From contig OX419759.1 in NCBI GenBank assembly GCA_948567375.1, positions 43,811,493-43,875,492 on the forward strand: a stretch of 64,000 nt of DNA, in the 5' to 3' direction. This DNA is from Lunularia cruciata (taxonomy: Eukaryota; Streptophyta; Marchantiopsida; Lunulariales; Lunulariaceae). Positions 34,960-49,175 of the stretch are shown here, in pieces. Made by a program: the position numbers and the translations under genes. The notes below the pieces were generated by a model. It worked only from the letters and a program-made list of their open reading frames with translations. It was not told the DNA's origin and did no database searches. Within the stretch, counting starts at the first letter, position 1, and each line of letters begins with the position of its first letter.

Positions 34960-36860
34960 TAGCTCTCAAGTCTATCACCCTTGCAGGCTCTTTGGCCTCC
35001 TTGGTATGGCCCTTGATGCATTTCCTTTCTAGAATTTTGCTGAGCATTTCTCTTATGCACCCTTCTGCATAATCAGTTACATGAGTGGCATCACTACATA
35101 ACACAACAGACATGACTCAATAGAGTTCACACTTACATCTTATCATCCATAGAATTCAGAGTAGAGTCATCGCTTGTTTATTGTCCTTGGATACTTAGAT
35201 CCTAGTGTGAGCATCTATAATGCATCCTTAATACACGGCAACCTTGATTCCCACAGTCAGAATCATACCCTCTCCTTCTAGCCCATAGGTGAACATAAGA
35301 CCCTGTGTTCACCTATGTTATGAGAGATAAGTGAGTTGGCAAGTATCCCTAATCCAAGACTTTGGGTTGGAATTACACACTAAAAAATACATTTTTTTCT
35401 ACCTACTCACTTCTCTTCTTGTGGCAGCCACATTCTTACTTGCTTCCACCAAGGATGCCAATTGACTCTCCTCCCTTAGATATCTGTAGCCTGGATGCAC
35501 CTACTTCTGAATATCATTAGAGTGCCGCTGAAATCTTATTAGCTATCTATCTCTTTTGTCATAATACAGAAACCGCAGAATTGTGTGCTCATATTCCCTT
35601 CATTAGCCAGCCCATAAAGAAGTTCTCGTAACACTTCTCTCCTTCTCCTGCACTTGGGCTTAGTCGGCTTGTAAAGGTCATCTCATCTCTAGTTAGCTGG
35701 TAGAGGTCCTCTCCCATTGAATGTTCATATTCGTCAGTCATAGATAAACAATTTGTAGGAAAAATTTTACTAAGACAAAGATGAGCTGAGCTCCGTACAT
35801 AGTATCCTGCAATCCTTCACTATCATGCATCCCATCCCTGGTTTCTCACCCCTTTGACTTGGTACATTTGCCAATATAACAAATTTCTTTCATAATTTCA
35901 AGTATCGTATTGATGATCAGTTCATCAACAAAGATTATCAATAAACGCATATTCTCACTAACTTGCAGCCAATACAAGAAAGAATATAAAATAAAACTTG
36001 AAATTTAATGGATAAGAGATAGTAAATTTTCTTTGCATTCTTTGCTTAAGTCTATAAAGAGACTTTTCTATGCAAAAACGTTTTTTTTTGGATATATTGG
36101 ATCTTCATATTGAAAGAATAGTTTCATGAAGTCATCCTCAACGGACATCTATGTGAAACAACCATCTGGATATGAAGATTTAGGCATCATATCCAGATGT
36201 TTGTTTCACATAGACTTCCTTATATACTCATAGGACCATAAAAATTCCAGAGGAGGTGAATTTCCTTCTTATTTGGAGGTAAACCCACAAACTCCTAACT
36301 TAGTTTATCACATAGTTTTGTAACTCCAAGCTCCCTTGCTTGCACCCATTTGCATGATGAATTATTTCCTCAAGGAATTTTGGTTGTTGCTATTGGATAT
36401 TCTTCTCCATATATATGCATAGTGCTGTGCTAAAAATTTTCAAATTTAAAGCATCTTATAGTATATTTGACCTGTGTACATGTCCTTCAGTGATAAGTTC
36501 ATAAGTTGAGGTTGAGATTGAGAAGCACTATTGTAATCTCATCTAAATGTTTTGGAATTTTTAAGGACCAAAATTATAAGTGGACAAGGTAAGGATTGAT
36601 TGAAATGTTTTTTACCTTGTTACCTAATTCTCAAGCCTCAAATACTCCAATAAGAAAAATAACTACGAGAAAAAAATCAAGAAATGTTGGAAGACTCTGA
36701 ACTACATATAAGATAGGTAACATATTCATTCTTAAAGGTTCATGCGACCTATTGTTTTATGCCACATCTCAAGATCTGAAGTGCAATAGAGTCACAAATA
36801 AAGTTTCTCATTATCTGTCTTCTCCTCTCATACCTTATGGAAAAAAATGAGAGATGGAAA
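34960..36860 (-). pseudogene. Ty1/copia relic, copy 2 (gag part deleted)
   Basis: It matches 10980-12875 and then jumps to 14263 of copy 1, near 36800, so about 1.39 kb with the copia gag is missing. The reverse transcriptase boxes survive poorly: KSLYRLKQ near 36050 and LLIIFVDELII near 35920, where the catalytic YVDD is FVDE. The primer site near 36830 has one extra change. It is dead. Confidence 0.7.
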
Positions 36861-37748
36861 TCACCACAAAAAAACTCCAATATATTTTAGAGGAGAAATA
36901 TGTACAAGTGGTGTATTGAGTCTCTCCTCACCAAAACTTTAGAAATGTTGACTAGAGAAATTTTGACTTTCCGGCCAACACTAGCCGCCAGAAATATAAT
37001 ATTAGCGTGTGAGCTCTATCAACACTTTGACTGTCAGGCAGGAGATCCAAATGGTAAGTGCAACCCAAGGTGTCATTTGTTGTCTTGAACTGTACAGGCA
37101 GTTCAGAATCACGGCTGACTTTCCGCTTCATAGTTTCAAATGAAGTTCAATGCGATTATAACCTTCTACCAAATTTGAATTGACATATTTACAGAAAAAC
37201 TGGCGTTCATATGGCTGAATCTTGCCGTGTATGTAGGATGTTATGATCATCAAGCCGGTGCACAGATTATGCATCATTTATGAGATCGGGAGAGGCATGC
37301 TCAAGGAATGGAACAATTTATTAGCATCCGGCCAAATGGAACAGATTTGAGTGAACGCTGACATCAAATTCGAGGCTTGGCTATGGCTGATTCTTATATG
37401 TCGAAGATCTCAAACCAAGGTCTTATGCACATTAGTACTCCGTACAAGTAAGATGTTATAATTGCGGAAGCGCAAGGTACAGAGAATGCACCGCTTATTA
37501 TTTCAGAAATAGGATGAATCTACCGCACATATGATCGATCCGAAGAAGATCACGAACCTAGAATTCTCAATCAACAACTACTGGCCATGACTATGATGCT
37601 TGCTCTTGTTGGCTCCTACATGCTTACTTCTCCAGGACCTTGAGATGAGCTCTGTTTTGCTAGCGTAACGTGGCTTAATGCATCAATTGAGCAGAAAAAG
37701 ACACTTGTATAGGTAATAGTGCCTGAAATGAGCCCTACAATCAGTTCT
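36861..37748. other. Intergenic, downstream of peroxidase gene 2
   Basis: It is conserved with 14303-15152. A piece of about 80 bp near 36960-37080 is absent or different in copy 1. No gene is seen; the open frame at 36900-37088 is not shared with copy 1. Confidence 0.5.
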
Positions 37749-39486
37749 CTAGGACTTTGGCTCAACAACAGCACAATGTTTTCTCCAGCCATACGAGTCC
37801 ACGGTCTGAATGTTGCCCATTTTGATCATGGCCTCTCCAAAATCGTACAAAAATGATTCAGAATTTTGTGCTGCCTTGATAGCATACTCCAAACCCAACG
37901 GGTCGGTCAAGAGGTTGACATCCGATTGGAGAAGTCCCTTTCCTGTAAGGAGATCCACATAGTAGGTAGAATCGAATGTGCCATTCGTTGTGTCGGCGGC
38001 AATGAAATTGAGAACTTGATCTCGTGGGCATTTAGTCTTGAGCCAGGCAGCAAAAGCGGCGTCCATGGAAGGATCGGTGATGTTTTGACCCTCAAAATCG
38101 TAAAGTCGCTCGTGGAATGCTCCACAATGGAATTGCCCGATTGAATGACCGCCTGCGTTTATAAATTGAGGAGAAAGGACCGGACGTTACGGTTTAATAG
38201 CACGACTTGGTTTAACGACTTGAAATTATATGGAGAAAGCAATAAGTTGTAGGGAGCAGATGGTACTGAAATTATAAGTAGACACTTTGGACAAGATCAT
38301 AAAGATGCAGATAGTCCAGGTTGAGCGTGATACCTGAGAGAATAATCATGTCCCGTGCATCAAGTCCAACTTTGGCAAAAGTAGCGACCAGCTGGGCGAA
38401 ATCATCCGTACGCAGGGGCAAGCTGCCATTCACATCTTCAGCAATGGAAGCAGCCCCGTCGACTCGGCCCAAGTATACTGGCCAGGCCAAGCCACCAACC
38501 TGCAAATATTTCATCAGAGGGCAGTAACTTATAGTTATTGATAAATATCGCAGAGGTTGATAGTGTTGGAGTTTATCTAAGGATATGCAGAAGTCTTTTG
38601 CCAGTGTTTCTAGAAGCACTTTCCACTTGCGTTTGGCAGAGCACTAAACTTGCGTTCAATATATAGTCAGGTGGGGATGACAGTGTTCAATAGGGGGACG
38701 TTTCTGATGCTAACTGTGGAATTATGGGTTTAGGTTTGTGATGGGGCCCATTGAATCCATCTCTGTGATGGAATGGAACATTGAGATATTCACGACATAC
38801 CTTAGCGGTTGCATCGCGTGCTACCAACGCGAGGATATCGGCACATGATACAACTCCAGGACATTCACATTCGAGCTTCATCTTTATCTGATCAATTTCC
38901 TCAAATCCTCGAAGAGAACCTTTGTTCAATAGTGCATCCTTTTCAGCTACCATATCTTTAGTTGAGTTGATGAGTACGGATCCATCACAACCCTGTACAT
39001 CCAGGCCAAATTCCTCTCATCAGTAGGACGAAAATAAACAAAAAACTGTGCTGCCTTGTAAATCATATGATTATTCACCATCTGACGATCGCAGTTTACT
39101 GTTCGTCTAGTGAAAGTGGAGAATTTGGAATCAGCAGGTTTCGCTGTTCTGGGTGCATATTATCGGTGTCGACCGCAGATAAGCAACCCCGGCATGCTGG
39201 CATGCATGGGTAAATGAGTTATAAACGCATTCCTATTAACTGTGACAGGCGAGTAGTGACTTACTCCAACAAAGCAATCATGGAAGTGCAAGCGCATGAG
39301 ACCTGCAGCCATTCCCCAATTCGCTTCAACGATTTCATCGACCTGTTGTTTCACAACGGTTGCAATCTGTGGACAAGTTTCCTCATAATAGTCCAGTGAA
39401 AGCTCGGCATTCGAAAGAGTTGCTGCTACGCCCAACAGAAAAATCGTAGCAGTCAAGACCGATCTTGAAACATCTGATGGAGCCAT
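37749..39486 (-). CDS. Class III secretory peroxidase, gene 2 (four exons)
   Basis: Exons on the minus strand are 39486-39265, 38992-38801, 38499-38334 and 38152-37749, with the same lengths (222, 192, 166, 404 nt) and GT..AG junctions as gene 1. The 327-aa product differs from gene 1 by one residue I can see, Val259 instead of Leu259. Signal peptide, Arg65, His69, His196 and the eight paired cysteines are all kept, so an active secreted heme peroxidase is expected. An in-frame ATG 111 nt upstream exists here but not in gene 1, where the frame has a stop. It would also bury the signal peptide, so I use 39486. Intron 3 is about 25 bp shorter than in gene 1. Confidence 0.95.
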
Positions 39487-39831
39487 TGAACAGATATTTA
39501 ACTGCGGTTGCCTTTTGCTGTTTTGCCGTATCGATTGTATGGAGGGATCCCCAACCCAGCACAAGGTATCTCGACCAGCGCCAATGGTCGAATCCACCTT
39601 CCTGTACGGTTACATGTCAGGAGAAGAGACAGAAATGAGAAATAATGAATGAAATTTAACACGAGTATGAGAAGTAAACAGCAAGTCCGCCACGTTCAAA
39701 TTGGTCATGGAATTGCGCTTGGGCTGCAAGTAGAAGTTGATTTCTAGCGAAGGCACCGTAACGGCAGCAGAATTAGAGACAACCAGCAGGTTCGTTGACA
39801 AGCACTTAGCTAGAGAAAATAGAGTGCTACT

Positions 39832-39917
39832 TACGTGCGAAGGTCAAGGGAGACCCGAAGTGGAGCTCGAGAGTTCCAATGTGATATGTAATCTGTTGGA
39901 CAGTCCTTATATATGCG
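39832..39917 (-). promoter_or_regulatory. Core promoter and 5' UTR of peroxidase gene 2
   Basis: TATATAAGG on the minus strand at 39913-39905, and the splice-donor-like CTTCGCAC|GTAAGT near 39830, are both conserved with gene 1. The acceptor-like CCGTACAG|GAAGG near 39605 is also kept. Conservation of both suggests an intron in the 5' UTR and similar regulation of the two genes. Confidence 0.5.
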
Positions 39918-41443
39918 TCAATTGCCTGCTGACTGGATGAGCTGCAGACTGCTACAATATTTCCTGAGTTACATCGCTGGAAGTTGCGAATATTTAACTA
40001 TTCAACATGATTATAAGTGCCATTACCGAGAGGAATGAGTGTCGTGGCTCTACGTACTTCTGCGTAAGAAAAGGTCTTAGTGGTTCCTCATTCCAGGCCA
40101 GGATAGACCTGGCATGGATTGAGGCACCTTAAACCGGCTGTCTGTAGTATCAACTAAGATACTGGAATATAATGTGTCGGGAAAAGCATATAGAATGAAT
40201 TATACGGCTTTCACCATCAGAATAATGCGGCGCTCTTCCTTTTGCCCACCCATCCATTGGTAACTAGTCACAGGTATTGAGTCACGCTTAGGGAACAGTG
40301 ACTTTACTCTTAAGATTTTATAGTATGCGTGTGATATTCGACTGAATTCAAGCCTTCGAAACGGGAAAAAGTAATTTGGATGGGGTGTTTTGTGTGGTTC
40401 TGTTCTCAACGACAATTCAAGTGGAATTTAGATGGTTAAGCGGAGAAATACTGTTTGTGACTTTAGTGATGGGTAACTATTCGCACTAAGGATATTGACT
40501 AGTCTTCTTATTTATCGATTTTATATTGCTCAGTAAAACACGAATGAATTAGACAATCCCTTTATTCATTCAAACATTTTTATTGATTCCACCCATACCG
40601 GGATGGTCTTTATCTCACCTTCCTCAAAGCCCTCTATGGACCTTTCTCTATATATTAGGGACCAAAATCAGGTTTTCTTCTTTGTTCATTGCAACTGAGT
40701 GCACTCATAATTACGTGTATTTTCTCCTACTCTAGTTATTCACTTAGTAAACATGCGTGGCCGCAGCCCTTTGCTATGATTGACTACATGGCAGATTCTC
40801 TGCCAAATCCCATTTGCATTATTAGTCTTGTCCAAATTTTGATCTACTTAATAGAAAAAGGGCTTAATTCATTCATTGCTCTTCATGGACCATCTTGTTC
40901 AGGTCCCAATTATAACTTGAATGGAATTCATACCCATCCCAAATTTGTTACACTCCATCATTTGCCAAGGCTAGGAACTGGTATTCAATTCTTTGCTTCA
41001 ACTCGTTGTACCCTATTTTGACCAAGTAAAGAAGATAGAAAATTCATTATTACCATCATCCCCTCCAAAACAAGATGTCCATACACTTCAAAAAATCAAC
41101 TACAGCTTAGAAACTACTAGGAAAATGATTTCCTTGCAACAAATCTTCTCATCCAGTTCCAAATCTCCTTTTTATTTGGTGTGTTTAATATCATAGTCTT
41201 CTTGTAATTATATGCATTCTTTGCATGCAGTCTAAACATTCCCAAATCTGCCTTTTCTTTCCTGTGTTTAACACCAGCGGCTTTTTGTAATTATATGCAT
41301 CATGAGCAGAGAAGAATCCAATGCCTACCATTCTTCTTATATCTTGCATGAAATCCTTAGCAACTAAATTTTTGCTGTAATTCCTATTATTTTTCTTTGA
41401 TCTTCCATGAGATCTAGAGTAACACAATTGTTGTTGTGCTGAG
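39918..41443. other. Upstream spacer, no gene recognised
   Basis: It matches 17348-18880. The open frame at 40689-41021 is longer than its counterpart in copy 1 because of small indels, and resembles nothing I recognise. It is probably non-coding. Confidence 0.45.
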
Positions 41444-41448
41444 TTCTG

Positions 41449-44400
41449 TGTGACAACCCAGCAAGTATCACTTTGCAATAATCAGCAAGTAACAGTTTGT
41501 CCCATAGAGATACAAGTTAAAAATGGTCAAATACAAAGTAAAACATCAAAAACCAATTCTTCTTGATTGCATCTTTAATCTCTTGAGTAGAAACCAGATT
41601 TAGAAGAGAGTAACAAGCACTAAATTACAATATCATCACAAAAAAATCACACCTATAATCACAACTTTCAAATCTGTCGAAACAATCTTGATTGTGATGA
41701 TTCAGGTCTTCCAAAGAAGGCTATTTCCCCATGAAATGACTTTGCCTTGGAGTTTTTTTCCACCCCTCCATTGAAGGCACAACTTCCTCACTCAAAATTG
41801 CTTTGCATCAATCCAGTATTGCACTCACAATTGCAAAATATTACCAACACTATGATTCCTCACAGATTCATCACGGCATTGCTTTGATTTCTATCCACTC
41901 AAGATCAAACATACAAAATGAAATCAGAGTTGTAGAATCCAACATCCATCACTCAGACTTGCACTTTGAACTTCTCCAAACACTTACAAACACATGCATA
42001 AAATTGATACTTGGAATTAAGCTGAAATGACAAGCACTAAATTATAGCAATTCGCTTTACTCAACTTCTGAATAACATTACTGAATCCCAACTCAGTACA
42101 AATGCCTCCTTTAAATAGGTCTAGCACTTAGCCAGCTATGTAACTAAGTACGGTTCTAACAACAAATTTACCAACCTGCAGATCCAAAATGACAATCCAC
42201 CTCTTCATATCTGCCTCTTCAGATCTCAAAACTATTGCTTATTTGATCCAATGTCTACATCCACATAGGCTTCTACACCCAAATTAACTTCAACCATTTC
42301 CCCTACATCAAGTTCAACTACAACTTCTTCTATTTCTATCTTGTCTTTAGTTTGAATTCAAATTGAAGTCATCACTACACTATCTACCTTCTCCTTCTCT
42401 ATTCTTCATTCCTCTATTTTCTCAAGTAACTTACCCAAAGACACCTATACTCCTACCCATGCTACTTTGCATCAGGTTTCTATTTTCACATTACTCCAAA
42501 GTTCAACTAATTCTGATCTCACTAAATCTAGTCTAAGACAAACATTGTCTCCTATTTCTAACCTTTTCCCATCTACACTGTCTCTTAGGTGAATCAGTAA
42601 TATCTTCATATCCATGTTATTTGCTTGTCTCCTCCTTGTCTTCTGCACCAGCAACTTCAACTCGTGTAGTCTTGCTTCTTCCATTCTCCCTTTGGACTTT
42701 GTATTAAGAAGTGCCTTCAACTCACAACAACATTTCCTACCGGCTCCAATGTTTTCTTTGGAACTATCTTCTCCATATTCCTCTATGCTTCCAAGTCAAT
42801 CAAGTAGATGTTCAATTCATCTTTAAATTCAGCCTTCAATGCTTATTTTTCTTCCATGTACTGAACCAATTGAGCCTCCATACTCCTGATCAGCCCATGC
42901 AATCTCTCTTCCTCATGATGTATTTTAGTTAATTCTCTTTGCCAAGCCTGATCCTTCTCTGATGCCTTCAGCGTCAGACTCTCCAACTCTTGCCCCATCA
43001 CAACAATGATTGTCCTGGGATGCACTATACCTAGGTTTGCATCCTTCAATTGTTCCTTCAGTCCCTCAAATGCAATCTTTTGTGCTCTAAATTCTTCTTC
43101 TTGATGTTCAATAATTCTGCTGTGCTTCTCATGAATCTCTTGCATATTCTCAAAACTCTGCTTCCAAAGTACTGCATCAACCTGAAGTACTTTGGCTTCA
43201 TCTTCTCCTTGGATTACCTTCTTCTTTAACTTTGAGACTTCTTCACTCAAATGTTGCACCACCTGCCACTCATTCTTCACCTATGAATATGCTTCTGTCA
43301 TTTCCTTCCTCTTCTTCTGCAATTGCAACAACAATAGACAGGTGATGCTTGATAGATAATCTACTCAACACTTTTCTGCTGCATTGTCTTCATGTTTCTT
43401 AGCTTTGGGCAGCACTTCTTTGACTGGAGCCTTACCCCAAAGTCTTGATCTTTGTACCTTCAACGTGACTTCCTCCAAGCTTTCTTCTTCTGCAATTGCT
43501 TGACTTGGTCCTGTAGTTGCAGACTGCACATTCCTCTTTGTTCTTGTCCCCTTTGGAAACATCAATCTTGGCTCTTCCTCCTGCTCCACTAGAATGTCTT
43601 CTTTGGGCAGGTCCAGGTACTGGCCAATCTCCTCCTTCCATGAGTTTGATTTGGGAATGGAACTCCTTCTCCTCTTCTTCAATCTCTCCATCCACCAACT
43701 GCTGGACCTTGGGCTCTCCATGAATCTCACTCCTTTCCTGATTCTGCAACATGAGCTCATCTTCTTTGTCTTCCAATTTTTTGCCTTTGCCCTTGGCCTC
43801 TCCTTCCAACTCTTCTTTAGACAATGGATCCACCACTGCTTCATGCCTTGGTTTAGTCTTCTAGTCTTCCTTAATTGAACAGGAGAAGCTCTATTCTTGG
43901 GTTGATTTCTCTTCTTTGGCATTGGTCTTGGAACAGGTTTTGCATCTATTTTTTCTCTTCCTGTCCTAGCAAGAAAAAAAGACATTGCTTCCTTGGATTT
44001 GCTTGATATAGTATTTTTTGTCAAAATCTGCTTCTCAATGCAGGTCCAGATGGAAATGTGAGACCATCCTCTTCTTCTCCTCTTAGTTGAGAAGATTTAA
44101 CTTGATTTACAAATGAGCTGCAAAGGGTACAAAGTAAAGTGGAGGCATCTTTGTCCTCCAGTTCTTGATCATTTGTCTGGTTTGTAAGTGAAAACACCTT
44201 GCCTAGTTCACTCTCTCTCCTGCAAACATCTAATGGAAAAAGACAGCCTGCTGCTTGTTGACATAGGTCCCTCATTCTAGTTTAAACATCACCATGAGAG
44301 CCCTCATAATAATTCTCCTTATCAGGTCTCCATAGCTCTCCACCTTATACCCATTCTTTGTACATGCAGCACTGAACAAACCCCTCACTTTTGTAGTTTC

Positions 44401-45156
44401 TTCTGAAGCGTCACACTTATGATAGAAGGTGTCACCAGATAAATCCTTGGTCTCTCTACCTAGAACCAGCTTCCAATCTGACTTGGTCCATCAAGCAAGA
44501 TTTTCTCTCTTCCCTTTGGCTTTGGATTCATCCCACAATCACTAGTAGTAATTTCTGCCATAACCTTGGAAAGCTTACATTCCAGTTCCAGGCCAAAAAA
44601 GTGATCCAAAGTCTACTCAAGACCTTGATCCTTGCTACAACATCTAGCCTTCAATTGCAAGATTACCCACTGCAAGTGAAGGACGTGCCTAACACAATTC
44701 ATTGGCATCATGTGCTTTCTCACTCTCGGTCTCGCAAATCACTTTGACTATTGGGCTTGTAAGTATGACTTCTTTGGGAAATTCCACAGAGGTACAAGGT
44801 ATCAATTTATGCATTGCATAATCTACTCAATGAAATTGTGATTTTATCCTTCCATGCTTCTCAATCATTCTTCAGTCAAAACTCCCTTGCAACTCACAGA
44901 TTTTGCTTTATTTGATCCTATCACTCTCAAGTTTAAAATTTACCCAAAGTAGCCATTTTCTTTGAATGGTACTTTCTTGATTTGCATGCTCTACATCCAT
45001 AAGTCCAATCTGAGTCCTTCTTCCTTTGATATGAAGTTGACTTCTTTGGGTTAACTCCTATCACACAATTCTTATTCTCTTTCTTTGTATTAGGCTTCAA
45101 TTTGACTGAACAATACACTTCTTCTTCAAAAACTCATCAAAAATATAGGTACCACA
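41449..45156 (-). mobile_element. Family E solo LTR (3,708 bp), minus orientation
   Basis: On the plus strand it runs from TGTGACAACCCAGC to TATAGGTACCACA. The flanks are TTCTG (41444-41448) and TTCTC (45157-45161), a 5-bp target duplication with one change. The empty site in the other duplicate is TTCTC at 18882-18886. The internal frame is on the minus strand, about 44690 down to 42240. It postdates the segmental duplication. Confidence 0.92.
42240..44690 (-). pseudogene. Family E LTR ORF relic, minus strand
   Basis: Minus-strand pieces follow the family order: LDVVARIKVLSR with FLAWNW near 44580-44650, a degraded middle, an acidic/lysine-rich linker at 43440-43840, TLKVQRSRLWGKAP near 43430, and a coiled coil open at 43280-42843 and 42720-42472. 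At least four frameshifts or stops separate them. The product is unknown. Confidence 0.75.
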
Positions 45157-48100
45157 TTCTCACATCACTATAAACTTGGTATATATGTGGACTCAATGTG
45201 AGGAGTAAATAGTCAAGTTGTCACACAATGAATCCCAGTCCACCTTCCCTAAGTTGGAATTATATTCCTCCATAAGTGATCCAAGCATAGTTGATACGGC
45301 ACGCCTTGAGAGGTGGCACTACAAGACAACTACCAATGAACCAACCTCTTAGTTGATGAATATCCTCAATTTTGGTAACCTAGTATTTCTAGCTGAACTT
45401 TCAAGTCTTCACTTTCCTTCTTGTTGTTGGTGCTTCTATCATCTATCTATTCTTGTGGGTGGTTTTACTAGCATGGGTTCCCCAAGTCACTTCATTTTGA
45501 ACCTTAACATGTAACATGTCATATTCTACTAAGTATGTTTTGGTTCTAGCTTGATGAATTTCCTTTGAACCATTCTTTCAATTTTCTCATTCTTCCTAAG
45601 ATTTACCACTGTGCCTTCCTTACCCCTAGGTGGTAGTAGTATGGTAAGTTAATGACACTTGATATTTCTTCTTTTGCTATCTAAGTGCATGAAAAAGACA
45701 GGAGGATAATCTCACAGCTTGGAAATTTTGTTGTAGCTTTCATGAGCCAAACATTGGTTTTGACCTCTTGTGAGTATACCATTTCATTTTTTCTTGTGTA
45801 ACGTCAAAATCTGGAGTCATTGACTATTTCTCTCTCAACTAGAACCCATTGAATCCCTTCTCCCTACAAATGTTGCTTCTTGTTTTCCACTTCATCCATG
45901 CTCTCAACCATACATCCTGTGGTAGCCCACCTTGCATCTCCCTATGCAAATTTTTATTTTTTTTTCCCCTTTTCTTAGGGATTAGTTAAGCACTTTGATT
46001 AGAGTAGCATAAGTAGATAGGATTTATGGAATATACTCCAACTATTGGGAGAACACTATAAATATGTATTCAGTTATCAGATGGAGTGACCATTGGAGTT
46101 GCTACACCATCAGAGTAGGAGTAGCTGATCACAAGAACAGGTTTCCATGGCAGCCATCCGCAGTCAGTCATCCACCTTGGGAAGGAGTAAGGTTCAGTCA
46201 ATTGAATTTACACCACCACATAGATTCAATGAAGGTAGAATAACAAATGGGCATTAGAACTAACTTGCCCAGCAGTGAGGTAGAAATTGCTCAGTTAGCA
46301 TGAGAGACTATGTGAGATGATGATTGAGACCAATAGTGTGAAGATAAATTGGTGAGATAAATTGGAGTTGGCAACATTGTGCAATACAATGTCAATGTAG
46401 AAGAATAAGACAACAACTAGATTTGCCTTCCACTCTCCAAGAGAGGAGAAATGTATGCATTACTATTACACCAAGTATCCCAACTCAAAGTCTTTTCCTT
46501 TTGTGAATATAGGACTTCATTTACCTCCTAATGATATTGGAGATCAAGGAGATGAAGAATCCAAAATACCAACTTGTAGGGCAATGTCTAGACCAACGAG
46601 CTTTGGCAAAAGATTTTTGGGTCTCAATTCAATGCCTGGAGCAATGTACCTTGACCATAAGTGGCTCCAAGTATTGGAGTACATGAGAAGGAAATTTGAG
46701 GCCTTGTTCAGATCCAAAAAGATGGGGAATGGTTAGAAGGTGAATGGGTATAATGACACCATCACGCACACATGTGACCTTGCTCATGAAGATCTTCAAG
46801 TTGATACAAACCACTTGTGTCAACAGTAGGTAGCCACCTACTATTAGCTATTACATGAGGGAGGCCCATGAACTAAGCAAATATGTTTTACCATCAAATC
46901 ACAAATTTCTTTGGTAGTTGAAAAAGTATGGAGGGAACACTTTTCTCTCCCTGTTTGTCTTACATTTTTACATCTAGATGAAGCTACTTTGGAAGGAAGA
47001 GAAAATGAAATTTCCAATGCACTAGAATGCATTGAGGTATCATCAAGCTCAACCCAAATACACAAAGAAATTGAGGAAGTATAAGGAGGCAGTACTCAAG
47101 TACCAAATGAAAAAAAAGTAGGTAAAGGTCACCAAGACTGTTGGAGCTAGCACCAGTAAGATGAGGATGCTTGTGGTGCCAATACAGATCATAACAAGAC
47201 ACAAGCCTTACCCCCAAGTTGTGGCTTCTTTGGATGAGAGGGATTCCCATTCTAATGAAGTGAAGTAAAGTAAAGTAAGTAAAGTGCATGACCAAGATTC
47301 ATAATGTACTTTGAGTGCAACACCAATGCTAGAGGAAAGTGAGAAAGAACAGTCACAAATCATGGGAAAATCATCCCTAAGCAAGCAACCTCTTTCCCCA
47401 AGATTGAATTATCCTCTAGTTGGGAGGAAGGTGATGTGGAACCAAGCATGGAGGAACCTCCCACTCTGGGAATAGAATTGGAGCTGAAGAAACCAAACAA
47501 ACTTGCTCCAAGAGAAAGGAGGACTTTTTTGGATAAGAGTGAGGATATCCCAATATCCTATTTGTGGAGAATGCTCTTCCAATACTAGGACTAGAAGGAA
47601 AGAAGTGCAGGTTTAGATTGTCTAGCCACTTGAAGAACAACAAGTGGTGACTCCACCCCAAGAACCAGCAACCAAGGATACCTGGGAGGTGCCATCTTAA
47701 TCAGGTGGAGATTAATCAATAAGGGAAGACTCTCAAGTGCTGAAAAGGGTAAGTGTTCAAGGAAGAGAGTGTGAATTTGGACAACTTGTTAGCAAAACCA
47801 ATTGCTGCTACCAAGACCATGGTACCTACCAAAATAATGGTTGCTAAACAAGTAGATAAAAGGAAGGGGGTAGTGTCAAGCTCCCACGTGGTGCTAGAAG
47901 TGGGGAGCACCCCAATGGTCCCAACAACAACTCAAGATCACTCAGAAAAAAATTTCCAGAAGAAGAGGAAACATGTTCAAAACCAAGTTTAGGATGACAT
48001 ATAAAACACACCTTGAACTATCTACCACTGTTGACATGGGTTGTTCATGTGTTGGGACCAGTTTTGAAGCCATGGATGAATTGCTTCTTGCTCACCAAGA

Positions 48101-48990
48101 GATAGACCCTATGGTGAAAGGCTACAAGAGGCTGATAAAAGTTCATATGCTATCACATTTAGAATGCCATATGGGAAAATTTGGGAGCAAAGAAGGAGCT
48201 TGTCAAGGCACATGCTTGTATCAAAAGGCTAGAGGCTGAACTTGATGTGGTTGAAGGACATTGCTAATATCAAGAGCAATATTTGATCCCAAGAGACACT
48301 CATGAGCTCATGCAACTTAGGGAGCGGCTTGTGATAACAAACAAGAGGAGTCATCAGTACAACTCGTCCAAAAAAAACCAAGACGAGACAAGAAGGGAGC
48401 ACTAAGAAGAGAATAGATCTTGAGTGCCATGGCACCCAAAGACCACAAGTTGGAGGTTGCACTCACAACTAAAGATGTTGAGCTAGGGGGGTATGATTCA
48501 TTTTCCAAGGACTATAGGGTCTAGAAGAGGGATAGTGATGCCCTGCTGGAAAAATACAAAGAGGATTTTCATAGAATCAAGGCCAAGGTCATGGTGCTGA
48601 AGATAGGTGCATCCTATTGTGGAGCAAAAGGCAAGAACTCATCTGCATGAAGTGTTAGGTGGGAACCCATTTACAGGAAGTCCCATATTAGTAGTGTAAT
48701 TAAGAACCCATAATACCCTATCAGGTTAGATTAGGATTATATAGGGAAGTATCTAATGGAGGAAATAGAAGAAGCATGAAGGGCGGTGGTTGCCTATTGT
48801 TAGCATAGCAATTAGGGCATGAGTAAAATTCCTTTTAGGGTTAACCTAGATACTTAAGAGAGATAGAACTTCATAGGCAAGGGTTAGGTTTTGTCTTGAA
48901 GGTCCAGGAGGTTGGCCTCTCCTCCTATGATCACAGAGTAATAAGGGAGTATAGGAGTGACTAGCAGACATTGAACATCATTGTATTGGG
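45157..48990 (+). mobile_element. Family Y giant LTR-like block, copy 2
   Basis: It is the counterpart of 18885-24190 and lacks the 1.48-kb insertion, so its length of about 3.8 kb shows the uninterrupted form. It ends just before the primer-like TGGTAGTAAAGAGGAC at 48993. LTR status is inferred from the primer site and gag downstream; no solo copy with a target duplication is present to prove it. Confidence 0.5.
46147..48560 (+). pseudogene. Family Y ORF relic, copy 2
   Basis: It starts MAAIRSQSSTLGRSKVQ as in copy 1. The middle is open at 46455-46736 (GLHLPPNDIGDQGDE, PGAMYLDHKWLQ) and the C-terminal part at 47753-47992 and 47973-48239. The coiled-coil tail near 48190-48420 is in pieces. 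It has more stops than copy 1 in the centre. No family is recognised. Confidence 0.5.
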
Positions 48991-49175
48991 AATGGTAGTA
49001 AAGAGGACTCAAGCCATCGAAAGGCAATAAAAAAGGGAACTCCATATGATTGTTGCAATTAAGTGATTGAATGTATGGCAATGTTGGAGTTAGTGTAATT
49101 CTTTTCATGAGAAATACTCCTTATCCCTCATCACACTATGGTCCTGATTAACAGGGAAGACAATTATCTGTACCG

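Noticed and set aside
39160-39597. An upstream start for peroxidase gene 2 at 39597, adding 37 residues.
   Set aside because: Gene 1 has a stop in that frame, and the signal peptide starts cleanly at MAPSDV in both genes.
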